Source: Streptomyces canus
GTDB taxonomy: Bacteria; Actinomycetota; Actinomycetes; Streptomycetales; Streptomycetaceae
Length of the DNA: 64,000 nucleotides
Reading direction: 5' to 3'
Assembly (NCBI RefSeq): GCF_030815415.1
Contig: NZ_JAUSWW010000001.1
Coordinates: 7,998,001 to 8,062,000, forward strand
Shown here: one piece after another, positions 1 to 9,805 of the stretch
Position numbering within the stretch: position 1 is the first letter of the stretch
Layout: every line of letters starts with the position of its first letter
Notes under the pieces: model-generated
Seen by the model: only the letters and a program-made list of their open reading frames with translations
The model's database searches: none
Told to the model about the DNA's origin: nothing
Translations under genes and position numbers: made by a program

Positions 1-2
1 CC

Positions 3-1784
3 GAGGCCGTCGTCACCGTCCACGACAAGAGCTTCCCGTACGCCGGCAAGCCCGCCGACCCGCAGGGCGCGGCCCTGCCCGACGCCGGCTCGGTGACCAC
101 CGAGCCGCTGGTCTACGACCCGACGGGCACCGGCGCGGGGCAGAGCGCCACCGCGGCCTCCACCGCAGCGACCGCGACCGCTCTCAGCTCGGCCAAGCGC
201 GGTATGTCCAACGCCCTTGTCGTCAGCGGCAAGCACACCGCCAGCGGCCATCCGGTCGCCGTGTTCGGCCCGCAGACCGGCTACTTCGCACCCCAGCTGC
301 TCATGCTCCAGGAGATCCAGGGCCCGGGCCTCAGCGCCCGCGGTGCCTCCTTCGCGGGCCTGAGCATGTACGTCGAACTCGGCCGCGGCCAGGACTACGC
401 GTGGAGCGCCACGACCTCCGGCCAGGACATCATCGACACCTACGCCGTCGAGCTGTGCCAGGACGACTACCACTACCTGTACCACGGCACCTGTACGGCG
501 ATGGAGAAGATCGAGCGGAAGAACTCCTGGGCCCCGACCACCGCCGACGACACCGCCGCGGGCTCCTACACGATGCGGGTCTGGCGCACGAAATACGGGC
601 CCGTCGAGTACCGGGCGACGGTCGGCGGCAAGAAGGTCGCCTACACCACCCTGCGCTCGTCGTTCATGCGGGAGGCCGACTCGATCATCGGCTTCCAGAT
701 GCTGAACGACCCGGACTACGTGAAGAGCCCGGAGACCTTCCAGAGCGCGGTGCAGCACATCAACTACACCTTCAACTGGTTCTACGCCGACTCCACGCAC
801 ACCGCGTACTACAACAGCGGCGACAACCCGGTGCGCGCCACCGGCGTCGACGCCGACTTCCCGGTGTGGGCGCGGTCGGCGTACGAGTGGCAGGGCTGGA
901 ACCCGACGACGAACGCGGCCGCCTACACGCCCGCCTCGGCCCACCCCAACTCCATCGACCAGGACTACTACATCTCCTGGAACAACAAACAGGCCGCCGA
1001 CTACTCGACCGCCGCCTGGGGCGACGGGTCCGTGCACCGCGGCAACCTGCTCGAGGACCGGGTGAAGAAGCTGGTCGCCGCGGGTGGCGTGACCCGGGCC
1101 GCGCTGGTGAAGGCGATGGCCGACGCGGCCCTGGCCGACCTGCGCGCGCAGGACGTGCTGCCGGACCTGCTGAAGGTGATCAACAGCAGTACGGTCACCG
1201 ACTCCACGGCCGCCGCCGCGGTGAGCAAGCTCCAGACCTGGCTCACGGCGGGCGGCAAGCGCACGGAGACATCGGCGGGTTCGAAGGCGTACGCCGACGC
1301 CGACGCGATCCGCATCCTCGACGCGTGGTGGCCGCTGCTGGTGAAGGCCGAGTTCGAACCCGGCCTCGGCACCGGCCTGTACACGGCCATGATCGCCAAC
1401 CTGCCCGTCGACGAGGCCCCGTCCGCTGCGCACGGCCCGACCGGCGCGCACGCGGGCAGCTCCTTCCAGTACGGCTGGTGGTCCTACGTCGACAAGGACA
1501 TCCGCGCGGTGCTCGGTGAGACGGTGAAGGGTCCGTTGGAGCGGAAGTACTGCGGCGGCGGCAGCCTGAGCGGCTGCCGGGACATCCTCATCAGCAGCCT
1601 GAAGACGGCGGCCGGCAAGACCGCCGCCCAGGTCTACCCCGGCGACGATCTGTGCGCGGCGGGCAACCAGTGGTGCGCCGACTCGATCGTCCAGCGCACC
1701 CTGGGCGGCATCAAGCACTACAACATCAGCTGGCAGAACCGGCCGACCTACCAGCAGGTCGTGGAGTTCACCTCACACCGGTGA
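3..1784 (+). CDS. Penicillin acylase family protein, C-terminal part (cut by left edge)
   Basis: The frame is open from the left edge, so this is the 3' part of a longer gene; 593 residues are visible. Penicillin acylases are Ntn hydrolases made as precursors that cut themselves so that the beta chain begins with the nucleophilic Ser. That junction is visible: MSNALVVSGKHTASGHPVAV, with the Ser codon at 207-209, followed by a large beta chain ending near the stop. The family cleaves amides such as beta-lactam side chains or acyl-homoserine lactones; which one cannot be told here. The signal peptide and alpha chain lie outside the window. It faces the next gene tail to tail with 18 bases between. 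Family assignment is firm, substrate unknown. Confidence 0.88.
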   Translation, partial: EAVVTVHDKSFPYAGKPADPQGAALPDAGSVTTEPLVYDPTGTGAGQSATAASTAATATALSSAKRGMSNALVVSGKHTASGHPVAVFGPQTGYFAPQLLMLQEIQGPGLSARGASFAGLSMYVELGRGQDYAWSATTSGQDIIDTYAVELCQDDYHYLYHGTCTAMEKIERKNSWAPTTADDTAAGSYTMRVWRTKYGPVEYRATVGGKKVAYTTLRSSFMREADSIIGFQMLNDPDYVKSPETFQSAVQHINYTFNWFYADSTHTAYYNSGDNPVRATGVDADFPVWARSAYEWQGWNPTTNAAAYTPASAHPNSIDQDYYISWNNKQAADYSTAAWGDGSVHRGNLLEDRVKKLVAAGGVTRAALVKAMADAALADLRAQDVLPDLLKVINSSTVTDSTAAAAVSKLQTWLTAGGKRTETSAGSKAYADADAIRILDAWWPLLVKAEFEPGLGTGLYTAMIANLPVDEAPSAAHGPTGAHAGSSFQYGWWSYVDKDIRAVLGETVKGPLERKYCGGGSLSGCRDILISSLKTAAGKTAAQVYPGDDLCAAGNQWCADSIVQRTLGGIKHYNISWQNRPTYQQVVEFTSHR

Positions 1785-1793
1785 CCTGACAGC

Positions 1794-1824
1794 GGCGGCG
1801 GGTCAGCGGACGCGGCCCGCCGCC
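1794..1824. terminator. Hairpin between convergent genes
   Basis: Nine-base arms GGCGGCGGG and CCCGCCGCC separated by 13 bases, at the meeting point of the acylase gene and the leftward hydrolase gene. It overlaps the last codons of the hydrolase. Plausible bidirectional terminator without a T tract, as is common in streptomycetes. Confidence 0.4.
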
Positions 1825-3119
1825 AGCACCACCCGCGCCAGCTCCCGGTGCACGATGTCGCTGTGCGCCCCGGCCGGCGCCCCGCCGCGCCTGACCACCT
1901 CGGACGCGTCGATGTTGACGCACCCCGAGGCGGGCAGCGTCGCCCGCAGAGCGTCGGCGAGCTTCCACACACGCGTGCCCGGCACCGCCTGCACCCCGTC
2001 GAAGCCCATCGCGCCCCACTTGGCGCCCAGCATCCGCCCGACGTCCGCCCCGGCGGCCCCCTGCGCGTCCCCGGCCATCCGTGAGGCCAGCGGATACATC
2101 GTGCTCAGCGCGGAGTCGTGGCGGGAGAAACAGCACACCAGGGGACCGTCGATCCGGTTCTGCTGACCCTGCAGCACGCCTCCCGCGCGTGTGTCGTGCG
2201 GCAGCCGGGACGCGAACGCGTAGTGGGAGAAGGCCCCTTGGAGCAGCGTCACGGACTTCACCGTGCGCACCCCCTCGGGCAGCCCGCGCAGCGCGAACGA
2301 CACCAGACGCCCGCCGAAGCTGTGCCCGACCAGATGGATCCGCACCTCGGGCGCCTTCGCGGCGAGCTGCCCGATCACCCGTCCGAGACCGCGCTCGCCG
2401 ACCGTTCCCGCGCGCCGCTTCATGGCGTAGTACGTCGCCTGCCGCAGCAGTTCGTGGGCGCCGTCCCAGGGATTGGGGATCGCGAACCCGGCCGCCCCGT
2501 CCGTCGATTCGAGGTGCGCCAGCGCCCGCGCGAAGTCCTCGCAGACCGCTGTCACGGGCGCGGAGAACATGTCCGGCTCGCTCTGCGGCACCCCCTCCGC
2601 CAGGGTGTCCGCCCCGAACAGCGCCTGCGGTCCCGGCGGCACCAGCTCGACCAGCATCCGCACCAGCCGGCCGAACTCCTCCAACTCGGCCTCCTCGCGC
2701 GGCTGCTGGTCCAGCAGCCGCGTGATCTGCTCGACAATGGTCGCCCGGCCGGGGAACGTCTCCAGGAGGGCGTGCCGGGTGTCCTTGTCGAGCACCGGAC
2801 GCCGGGCGGACTCGGCCGCCACGGATCGCGGGAAGTCCGGGATCGGCTCGTCGCAGAACCGCATCGACGGCCACACCACCCCCACGAACCCGAGGCGGGC
2901 GGTCGGGGCGAGCGCCGGGACCGGCTCGAAGAAGCGGCTGTAGAGCCGGGTCGCGCCGGAGCGGTCGCTGTTCCAGCCGTGCGCGAAGACGATCAGATCC
3001 CGGACCTTTCGCTCCGCCACACCGGCGATGAGCCGATCCCGCCGTCTGCCGTCCGGATCGCCGTCCGCGTCGAAGGTCAGCTCCCAGTACGGACTCACAC
3101 TCATCGCCGGATCCGCCAT
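1803..3119 (-). CDS. Alpha/beta hydrolase fold protein
   Basis: A 438-residue protein with an N-terminal beta strand region containing VFAHGWNSDRSGA (oxyanion-type HG) and a nucleophile elbow VGHSFGG near residue 267, both typical of alpha/beta hydrolases. No signal peptide or membrane segment is obvious, so it is probably cytoplasmic. The central region is long and acidic and may form a lid. The reaction is unknown; serine esterase or lipase-like activity is the default guess. The start at ATG 3119 gives MADPAMSVSPYWELTF; an internal ATG (MSVSPYW) is a possible alternative. Confidence 0.75.
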   Translation of the reverse strand: MADPAMSVSPYWELTFDADGDPDGRRRDRLIAGVAERKVRDLIVFAHGWNSDRSGATRLYSRFFEPVPALAPTARLGFVGVVWPSMRFCDEPIPDFPRSVAAESARRPVLDKDTRHALLETFPGRATIVEQITRLLDQQPREEAELEEFGRLVRMLVELVPPGPQALFGADTLAEGVPQSEPDMFSAPVTAVCEDFARALAHLESTDGAAGFAIPNPWDGAHELLRQATYYAMKRRAGTVGERGLGRVIGQLAAKAPEVRIHLVGHSFGGRLVSFALRGLPEGVRTVKSVTLLQGAFSHYAFASRLPHDTRAGGVLQGQQNRIDGPLVCCFSRHDSALSTMYPLASRMAGDAQGAAGADVGRMLGAKWGAMGFDGVQAVPGTRVWKLADALRATLPASGCVNIDASEVVRRGGAPAGAHSDIVHRELARVVLAAGRVR

Positions 3120-3148
3120 GACAGGCCCCCTTGTCCCCCGAAGTGGTG

Positions 3149-3164
3149 CGATGCGGTCGCATCG
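3149..3164. promoter_or_regulatory. Palindrome upstream of the alpha/beta hydrolase gene
   Basis: CGATGCG-GT-CGCATCG, seven-base arms about 30 bases upstream of the hydrolase start, in the 96-base gap between two leftward genes. The position fits an operator or a small hairpin; no regulator can be named. Confidence 0.3.
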
Positions 3165-3215
3165 TCCTGCTACGGGGCGAAGTTGGCCATACTCAACGGC
3201 TCAACCATCGGGGGA

Positions 3216-4457
3216 TCATCTGTACAGGAGGTACTCCCTGCGGGTCGCCCGGAACGCCGCCAGCTCCTCCTGCCAGCCCGCCACGACCTCGTCGGGGCAG
3301 GCCCCCGCGTCGATCGCGGTACGCACCTGGGTGGAGCCCGTCAGCTTGTCGATCCAGTTGTCGGACCGCCACGCGAAGCCGCTCCACACCCGTTTCGCGG
3401 TCACCAGCAGGGCGATTCCGGTGCGCACGGGGTCGTAGGCCGCCCGGTCGTGCACATGGATCTGCACGCCGCCGATGGTCCTGCCCTGGAACTTGGAGAA
3501 CGTCGGCGCGAAGTACGCCTCCCTGAAGTGCACGCCCGGCAAAGCGAGTTCGCCCGCGGCCGCGGCCCAGCGTCCGTCGACGCCCTCCGCGCCGAGCAGT
3601 TCGAAGGGCCGGGTGGTGCCGCGTCCCTCCGACAGGTTCGTGCCCTCGAAGAGACACGTCCCCGAGTACACCAACGCGGTGTCCGGGGTGGGCATGTTGG
3701 GGCTCGGCGGCACCCAGGGCAGCCCGGACGTGTCGTGGAACTCCGACCGCTTCCACCCGGTCATGAGGACGGTCTCCAGGGCCACCGGCGCGGTGAGGAA
3801 CTCCCCGTTGAACAGCCGCGCCAGCTCCGCGACGGTCATGCCGTGCGCCTGGGAGATGGGCTGTCGCCCCACGAAGGTGGCGAACTCCTTGTGCAGGACG
3901 GGGCCTTGGGCCGCGCGCCCGGTCACCGGGTTCGGCCGGTCCAGCACCACGAACCGCTTGCCCGCCAGCTGGGCGGCCTCCATGCAGTCGTACAGCGTCC
4001 AGATGTACGTGTAGAAGCGCGCGCCCACGTCCTGGATGTCGAAGACGACGGTGTCGACGCCGGAGGCGGTGAAGATGTCGGCCAGCGGCCGGCCGCTCTT
4101 GAGGTACGTGTCGTAGACGGGCAGTCCGGTCGCCGGGTCGTTGTAGCGGCCCTCGGATCCTCCGGCCTGCGCGGTGCCCCGGAAGCCGTGCTCGGGGCCG
4201 AACACGGCGATCAGGTTCACCCGCTCGTCGGCGTGCATGACGTCGACGATGTGGCGGGCGTCCCGGGTGATGCCGGTGGGGTTGGTGACGATGCCGACGC
4301 GCTCGCCGCGCAGGTCGGCGTAGCCGGTTGAGGCGAGGTTCTCGAAGCCGGTTCGTAGGCGGCGTGCGGCTGCCGAGGCCGGGGGAGCGGAGGAGAGTGC
4401 GGTTGCTGCCGTTGTCGCTGCGAGGAGTGCTCGTCTGGATAGGCGCATGAGGGGCAC
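3216..4457 (-). CDS. DUF1343 protein, NamZ-type exo-beta-N-acetylmuramidase
   Basis: 413 residues. The N-terminus has a twin-arginine-like signal (SRRALLAATTAATALSSAPP, AXA-type cleavage around residue 30), so export is likely. The rest matches the DUF1343 family: VGIVTNPTGITRDARHIVDV, VFGPEHGFRG, VFDIQDVGARFYTYI and VVLDRPNPVTG. The characterised Bacillus member, NamZ, releases N-acetylmuramic acid from the non-reducing end of peptidoglycan fragments, so a role in wall turnover or scavenging is inferred. The true start may be the second Met (MRLSRRALL, base 4448). It stands alone, with a leftward hydrolase downstream. Confidence 0.85.
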   Translation of the reverse strand: MPLMRLSRRALLAATTAATALSSAPPASAAARRLRTGFENLASTGYADLRGERVGIVTNPTGITRDARHIVDVMHADERVNLIAVFGPEHGFRGTAQAGGSEGRYNDPATGLPVYDTYLKSGRPLADIFTASGVDTVVFDIQDVGARFYTYIWTLYDCMEAAQLAGKRFVVLDRPNPVTGRAAQGPVLHKEFATFVGRQPISQAHGMTVAELARLFNGEFLTAPVALETVLMTGWKRSEFHDTSGLPWVPPSPNMPTPDTALVYSGTCLFEGTNLSEGRGTTRPFELLGAEGVDGRWAAAAGELALPGVHFREAYFAPTFSKFQGRTIGGVQIHVHDRAAYDPVRTGIALLVTAKRVWSGFAWRSDNWIDKLTGSTQVRTAIDAGACPDEVVAGWQEELAAFRATRREYLLYR

Positions 4458-4497
4458 GGTATTGCTCCCGCGGGTTGTGTGAAAGGTGGCGATGCTC

Positions 4498-4555
4498 CGT
4501 GGCTTGTCGCGCCCCGCGGCGGAGCCGCAAAGGGATGCAGCCCCGCGCCCCCGAC
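4498..4555. repeat. Degenerate copy of a Streptomyces intergenic repeat
   Basis: Begins CGTGGCTTGTCGCGC and runs into CCCCGCGCCCCC. The first 15 bases recur exactly at 34780-34794, and a relative lies on the other strand at 43541-43585. It resembles the non-coding 'GTCGCGCAGTTCCCCGCGCCCC' sequence frequently seen between Streptomyces genes. Confidence 0.5.
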
Positions 4556-4581
4556 GGCATCCACTGGCCCTTTCCTTCTTA

Positions 4582-4602
4582 CATACCGACTGGTTAGTCT
4601 GG
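4582..4602. promoter_or_regulatory. Candidate TetR operator, SDR/acyl-CoA ligase operon
   Basis: CATACCGACTGGTTAGTCTGG, an imperfect inverted repeat 34 bases before the SDR start. Its ATACCGACTGGT half resembles the much better palindrome at 10877-10894 ahead of the acyl-CoA dehydrogenase operon. ACCGAC-type palindromes are common TetR sites, and a TetR gene is third in this operon, so autoregulation is inferred. Confidence 0.5.
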
Positions 4603-4635
4603 CCGTCTCTGCAGAGCCGCAGTCGAAGGAGACCG

Positions 4636-5409
4636 ATGGTGGAAGCCGTTCAGGGTGCTGGTGTCGTCGTCACGGGGGCCGGAGGGGGTATCGGGGCCGC
4701 CCTCGCCCGGCGGTTCGCCGCCGAGGGGGCCCGCGTCGTCGTGAATGACCTGGACGGTGCCCGCGCCGAGGCCGTTGCCCAGGAGATCGGCGGTGTCGCT
4801 GTGCCCGGCGATGCCTCCGCCGTCGTCGGCGAGGCCCGCGCCGCACTCGGCGGCACCGTCGACGTGTACTGCGCCAACGCCGGCGTCGCCTTCGGCGGGC
4901 CCGACGTGGACGACCTCGGCGACGCCAAGGCCTGGGAGCTCTCCTGGGACGTCAACGTCATGGCACACGTGCGTGCCGCTCACGAACTGCTGCCGGACTG
5001 GCTGGAGCGGGGCAGCGGGCGGTTCGTGTCCACCGTGTCCGCCGCCGGGCTGCTCACCATGATCGGGGCGGCGCCCTACAGCGTCACCAAGCACGGGGCG
5101 TACGCCTTCGCCGAGTACCTGTCGCTGACCTACCGCCACCGGGGGATCAAGGTCCACGCCATCTGTCCGCAGGGCGTGCGCACGGACATGCTCTCGGCCA
5201 CCGGCAGCGCGGGCGACCTGGTCCTCAAGCCGACGGCCGTGGAGCCCGAGGACGTCGCGGAGGCTCTCTTCAAGGGCATCGCCGAGGACCGGTTCCTGAT
5301 CCTGCCGCACCCCGAGGTCGCCGAGTACTACCGGGTCCGCGCCGCCGACCCCGACCGCTGGCTGGGCAACATGAACCACCTCCAGCAGAAGTGGGAGGAC
5401 GCCCGGTGA
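4636..5409 (+). CDS. Short-chain dehydrogenase/reductase
   Basis: 257 residues with the classical SDR layout: nucleotide-binding VVTGAGGGIGAALA near residue 12, NAG motif (CANAGVAFGG), and catalytic YSVTKHGAY (Tyr-x3-Lys). NAD(P)-dependent oxidation or reduction of a hydroxy/keto group is expected in the cytoplasm. The start at ATG 4636 is chosen because GAAGGAGA lies just upstream; an open frame further upstream has no SDR residues. It is the first gene of a three-gene operon with an acyl-CoA ligase (GTGA overlap) and a TetR regulator. The enzyme mix resembles LvaD/LvaE of levulinate catabolism, but SDRs are too diverse for that to be proof. Confidence 0.85.
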   Translation: MVEAVQGAGVVVTGAGGGIGAALARRFAAEGARVVVNDLDGARAEAVAQEIGGVAVPGDASAVVGEARAALGGTVDVYCANAGVAFGGPDVDDLGDAKAWELSWDVNVMAHVRAAHELLPDWLERGSGRFVSTVSAAGLLTMIGAAPYSVTKHGAYAFAEYLSLTYRHRGIKVHAICPQGVRTDMLSATGSAGDLVLKPTAVEPEDVAEALFKGIAEDRFLILPHPEVAEYYRVRAADPDRWLGNMNHLQQKWEDAR

Positions 5410-7073
5410 CCGAGTCCCGGTACGCCGCCAAGCCCTGGGTCGCCCTGCTCAACGAGGCCCAGCGCGCTCCCATAGCGCCCGACGACTCCCTCGTGCACGC
5501 CCTGCGCAGGGTCGTCGCCGAGGCCCCGGACCGCACGTTCCTCGCCTACTTCGACGGCCGCCTCACCTACCGCGAGATCGACGAGCTCAGCGACTCCGTC
5601 GCAGGGCACCTCGCCGCGCGCGGTCTGGAGCGCGGCGACCGGGTGGCGATCCTGCTCCAGAACTCCCCGCACTTCGTCATCGCCCTGCTGGGCGCGTGGA
5701 AGGCGGGCGCGACCGTCGTGCCCGTCAACCCCATGTACAAGTCGGGGGAGGTCACCCACGTCCTGCGGGACGGCGAGGTGGCCGCGCTGATCTGCTCCGA
5801 CCGGGCCTGGGAGTCGTATCTGCGCGAGACGGCGGCGGACTCGCCGGTGCGGATCGTGCTGACCGGCTGCGAGCTGGACTTCCAGACCCGCGACGACGCG
5901 CGCGTGCTGGCCTTCGAGCGGCTGCCGCAGGCCGCCGACGCCGACGACCTGGCCGCCGTGGCCCGCGCGGGCCACCGGGCGCCCGAGGGCCGTGACCCGG
6001 ACCCGTCCGGCATCGCGCTCATCAGCTACACCTCGGGCACCAGCGGCGCCCCCAAGGGCGCCACGAACACGCACGGCAACATCATGTGCAACGCCGAGCG
6101 GCAGCGCACGGGCCTGGCCCTTCCGGACGCGCCCGTGTACTACGCGCTCGCGCCGCTGTTCCACATCACCGGGATGGTGTGCCAGCTCGGTGCCTGTCTC
6201 AACAGCGCGGGCACGCTGGTGCTGACGTACCGCTTCGAGGCGGGGGTCGTGCTGGAGGCGTTCGCCGAGCACCGGCCGCACTACACGGTCGGCCCGTCGA
6301 CGGCCTTCATGGCGCTCGCCGCCCACCCGGACGTCACCCGCGAGCACTTCTCCTCCTTCGTCAACATCTCCTCCGGCGGTGCCCCGCTGCCGCCCGCCCT
6401 GGTGGAGAAGTTCCGGGCGGGCTTCGGGCCGTACATCCGCAACGGCTACGGGCTCACCGAGTGCACCGCGCCCTGCGCCTCCGTGCCGCCCCAGCTGGAG
6501 GCGCCCGTCGATCCGGTGTCCGGGACGCTGGCCGTGGGCCTGCCGGGGCCCCAGACGGTCGTACGGATCGTCGACGACAAGGGCGCCGAGGTGCCCTTCG
6601 GCGAGCAGGGCGAGATCCTCGTGCGCGGCCCGCAGGTCGTGCCCGGCTACTGGCGGCGCCCCGAGGCCACCGCCGAGACGTTCCCGGACGGCGAGCTGCG
6701 CACCGGCGACATCGGCTTCATGGACGCGCAGGGCTGGCTCTACGTCGTCGACCGCAAGAAGGACATGATCAACGCGTCCGGCTTCAAGGTGTGGCCGCGC
6801 GAGGTCGAGGACGTGCTGTACACCCACCCGGCGGTGCGCGAGGCGGCCGTCGTCGGCGTGCCCGACGGGTATCGCGGGGAGACCGTCAAGGCGTACATCA
6901 GCCTGCGTCCGGGCGCCGACACGGACCCGGATGAACTCGCGGTGTACTGCAAGGAGAGACTGGCCGCCTATAAATACCCGAGGCAGGTGGAGATCCTGCC
7001 CGACCTGCCGAAGACGGCGAGTGGGAAGATCCTCCGGCGGGAACTGCGTTCCCGCAGGCAGAACGAGCAGTAG
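5406..7073 (+). CDS. Acyl-CoA synthetase (AMP-forming, class I adenylate-forming enzyme)
   Basis: 555 residues. Shows the adenylation motifs in order: ISYTSGTSGAPKGA (about 205), NGYGLTEC (about 350), ELRTGDIGFMD and DRKKDMINASGFKVWPREVE (about 440-465), and the C-terminal PKTASGKILRREL whose Lys is the usual catalytic lysine. It should activate a carboxylic acid to the acyl-CoA via acyl-AMP; chain length is not evident. The GTG start at 5406 overlaps the SDR stop by four bases, with GGGAGGA ahead, so the two are translationally coupled. Expected to feed acyl-CoA to the dehydrogenase encoded at 8585-9799. Confidence 0.9.
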   Translation: MTESRYAAKPWVALLNEAQRAPIAPDDSLVHALRRVVAEAPDRTFLAYFDGRLTYREIDELSDSVAGHLAARGLERGDRVAILLQNSPHFVIALLGAWKAGATVVPVNPMYKSGEVTHVLRDGEVAALICSDRAWESYLRETAADSPVRIVLTGCELDFQTRDDARVLAFERLPQAADADDLAAVARAGHRAPEGRDPDPSGIALISYTSGTSGAPKGATNTHGNIMCNAERQRTGLALPDAPVYYALAPLFHITGMVCQLGACLNSAGTLVLTYRFEAGVVLEAFAEHRPHYTVGPSTAFMALAAHPDVTREHFSSFVNISSGGAPLPPALVEKFRAGFGPYIRNGYGLTECTAPCASVPPQLEAPVDPVSGTLAVGLPGPQTVVRIVDDKGAEVPFGEQGEILVRGPQVVPGYWRRPEATAETFPDGELRTGDIGFMDAQGWLYVVDRKKDMINASGFKVWPREVEDVLYTHPAVREAAVVGVPDGYRGETVKAYISLRPGADTDPDELAVYCKERLAAYKYPRQVEILPDLPKTASGKILRRELRSRRQNEQ

Positions 7074-7099
7074 CGAACGGAAAAGCAGGAGGCGGCACA

Positions 7100-7693
7100 G
7101 TGCCAAGGACGACCGACGGAGACGGTACGCCCGTCCCGCAGCGGCTGCTGGCCGCCGCCACCCGGCTCTTCGCCGAGCAGGGCTACGACCGCACCTCCGT
7201 GCAGGAGATCGTCGAGGCGGCAGGCGTCACCAAGGGGGCGCTCTACCACTACTTCGGCTCGAAGGACGACCTCCTGCACGAGGTGTACGCGCGCGTGCTG
7301 CGCGTCCAGCAGGAGCGCCTCGACGCCTTCGCGAGCTCCGACGAGCCGATCGAGAAGCGGCTGCGCGGTGCCGCCGCGGACGTCGTCGTCACGACGATCG
7401 AGAACCTCGACGACGCGATGATCTTCTTCCGCTCCATGCACCATCTGAGCCCGGAGAAGAACAAGCAGGTGCGCGCCGAGCGTCGGCGTTACCACGAGCG
7501 GTTCCGCGCGCTCGTCGAGGAGGGCCAGGAGGCGGGCGTCTTCTCCAAGGCGACCCCGGCCGACCTGGTGGTGGACTATCACTTCGGTTCGGTCCACCAC
7601 CTGTCGACCTGGTACCGCCCCGACGGCACGATGAGCTCACAGGAGGTCGCCGACCATCTGGCCGACCTGCTGCTGAGAGCCCTGCGCCCCTGA
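7100..7693 (+). CDS. TetR/AcrR family transcriptional regulator
   Basis: 197 residues. N-terminal helix-turn-helix is clear (LLAAATRLFAEQGYDRTSVQ, then AGVTKGALYHYFGSKDDLL). The all-helical C-terminal part would bind an acyl-CoA-like ligand in relatives; no ligand can be read from sequence. GTG start preceded by AGGAGG at 7087. It lies 26 bases after the acyl-CoA ligase and is most likely the repressor of this operon and of the leftward kinase/acyl-CoA dehydrogenase operon, since related palindromes precede both (4582-4602 and 10877-10894). Confidence 0.88.
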   Translation: MPRTTDGDGTPVPQRLLAAATRLFAEQGYDRTSVQEIVEAAGVTKGALYHYFGSKDDLLHEVYARVLRVQQERLDAFASSDEPIEKRLRGAAADVVVTTIENLDDAMIFFRSMHHLSPEKNKQVRAERRRYHERFRALVEEGQEAGVFSKATPADLVVDYHFGSVHHLSTWYRPDGTMSSQEVADHLADLLLRALRP

Positions 7694-8394
7694 CGCCGCG
7701 CCAGGCCTCCTGGGCGGGGCCCAGCCCGGTCTCCCGGGCCCAGGCCGCCGCCCTCGGCGCGACCGGCGACGCCCAGCTTCGCCAGGACCGCCGACATGTG
7801 GTTGCTGACCGTCTTGGGGGACAGCCCGAGCCGGTTGGCCACCACCCCGTTGGGCTGTCCGTCGGCGGTCAGTGTCAGCACGTCCCGTTCCCGCGGGGTG
7901 AGCGCCGGGCACGGATCGGGCTGCGGCAGCGGCCGCCCGAGCTGCCCGAGGACCCGCCGGGCCACCCCGGGCCCGAAGATCGCCTCGCCGGCGGCCACGG
8001 CCCGGATGGCCCGCACGATCTCGTCCTGCCCGGCGCCCTTGAGCACATAGCCCCGGGCACCGGCCCGCATCGCCGCGAACACCGAGCCGTCCTCCTCGAC
8101 CATGGTGAGCATCAGCACCGCCACCGCCGGGGCGACCCGGCCGATCTCCCGCGTCGCCTCGATGCCGTTCTGGTCGGGCATCCGGATGTCCATCACCATC
8201 CCGTGCGGCCGCAGCGTCACCGCGGCCCGTACGGCCTCCCGCCCACCGGCAGCCACCCCGACGACCCGGACCGGGGGAGTGCCGTCCCGCACCGACTCCA
8301 GCAGCGCGGCGAGACCCGTACGGACCACGGGGTGATCGTCGGCCGGCACGACCCGCAGCGCATCGGCGTCCTGTCTCTCCGTCGGCTCCGCCAT
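7579..8394 (-). CDS. NarL/FixJ-type response regulator with frameshifted C-terminus
   Basis: The receiver domain is intact: ADDHP acidic pair, phospho-acceptor Asp in VMDIRMPDQNG, LMLTM, and Lys in YVLKGAG. A LuxR-type HTH follows (LTPRERDVL, NRLGLSPKTVSNHMSAVLAKL). After LGVAGRAE the frame turns into non-family sequence. Removing one G in the GAGGGCGG stretch near 7755 restores the expected RAEAAAWARETGLG ending. As it stands the frame runs 115 bases into the 3' end of the tetR gene. No sensor kinase gene is next to it. Start ATG 8394 (MAEPTERQ) or 8415. It may be a decaying or recently damaged gene, or the shift may be a sequencing error. Confidence 0.65.
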   Translation of the reverse strand: MAEPTERQDADALRVVPADDHPVVRTGLAALLESVRDGTPPVRVVGVAAGGREAVRAAVTLRPHGMVMDIRMPDQNGIEATREIGRVAPAVAVLMLTMVEEDGSVFAAMRAGARGYVLKGAGQDEIVRAIRAVAAGEAIFGPGVARRVLGQLGRPLPQPDPCPALTPRERDVLTLTADGQPNGVVANRLGLSPKTVSNHMSAVLAKLGVAGRAEGGGLGPGDRAGPRPGGLARRQGRRALSSRSARWSATSCELIVPSGRYQVDRWWTEPK

Positions 8395-8395
8395 C

Positions 8396-8511
8396 ACGCT
8401 CTCCCTGGAGACCACCGGCGCCTACAAGTTCAAGGTCGAGGGCTGTGACGACGGCACCTTCGGACTGACCTGCCGCCAGGGCTGGACGCTCACCGCGCCC
8501 AGCCACCGATG
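8396..8511 (+). pseudogene. C-terminal remnant of an unidentified protein
   Basis: An open frame without any usable start encodes about 38 residues ending TCRQGWTLTAPSHR and a TGA. The earlier part, LETTGAYKFKVEGCDDG, looks like real secreted-protein beta-strand sequence with two Cys, not like a shadow of the opposite strand. Its 5' part is missing because the response regulator gene starts at the same place on the other strand. Family unknown. Confidence 0.35.
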
Positions 8512-8584
8512 ACCGACCACCTCGGGGGACGAGGGCCGGTACGGGCGTGGGGGACCCCTGTACCGGCCCTCGGCATGACCGGGT

Positions 8585-9799
<1,215 letters not shown>

Positions 9800-9805
9800 G
9801 GCGGG

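Noticed and set aside
2118-4331. 737-codon rightward frame
   Set aside because: Spans two well-supported leftward genes and the gap between them; composition is shadow-like.
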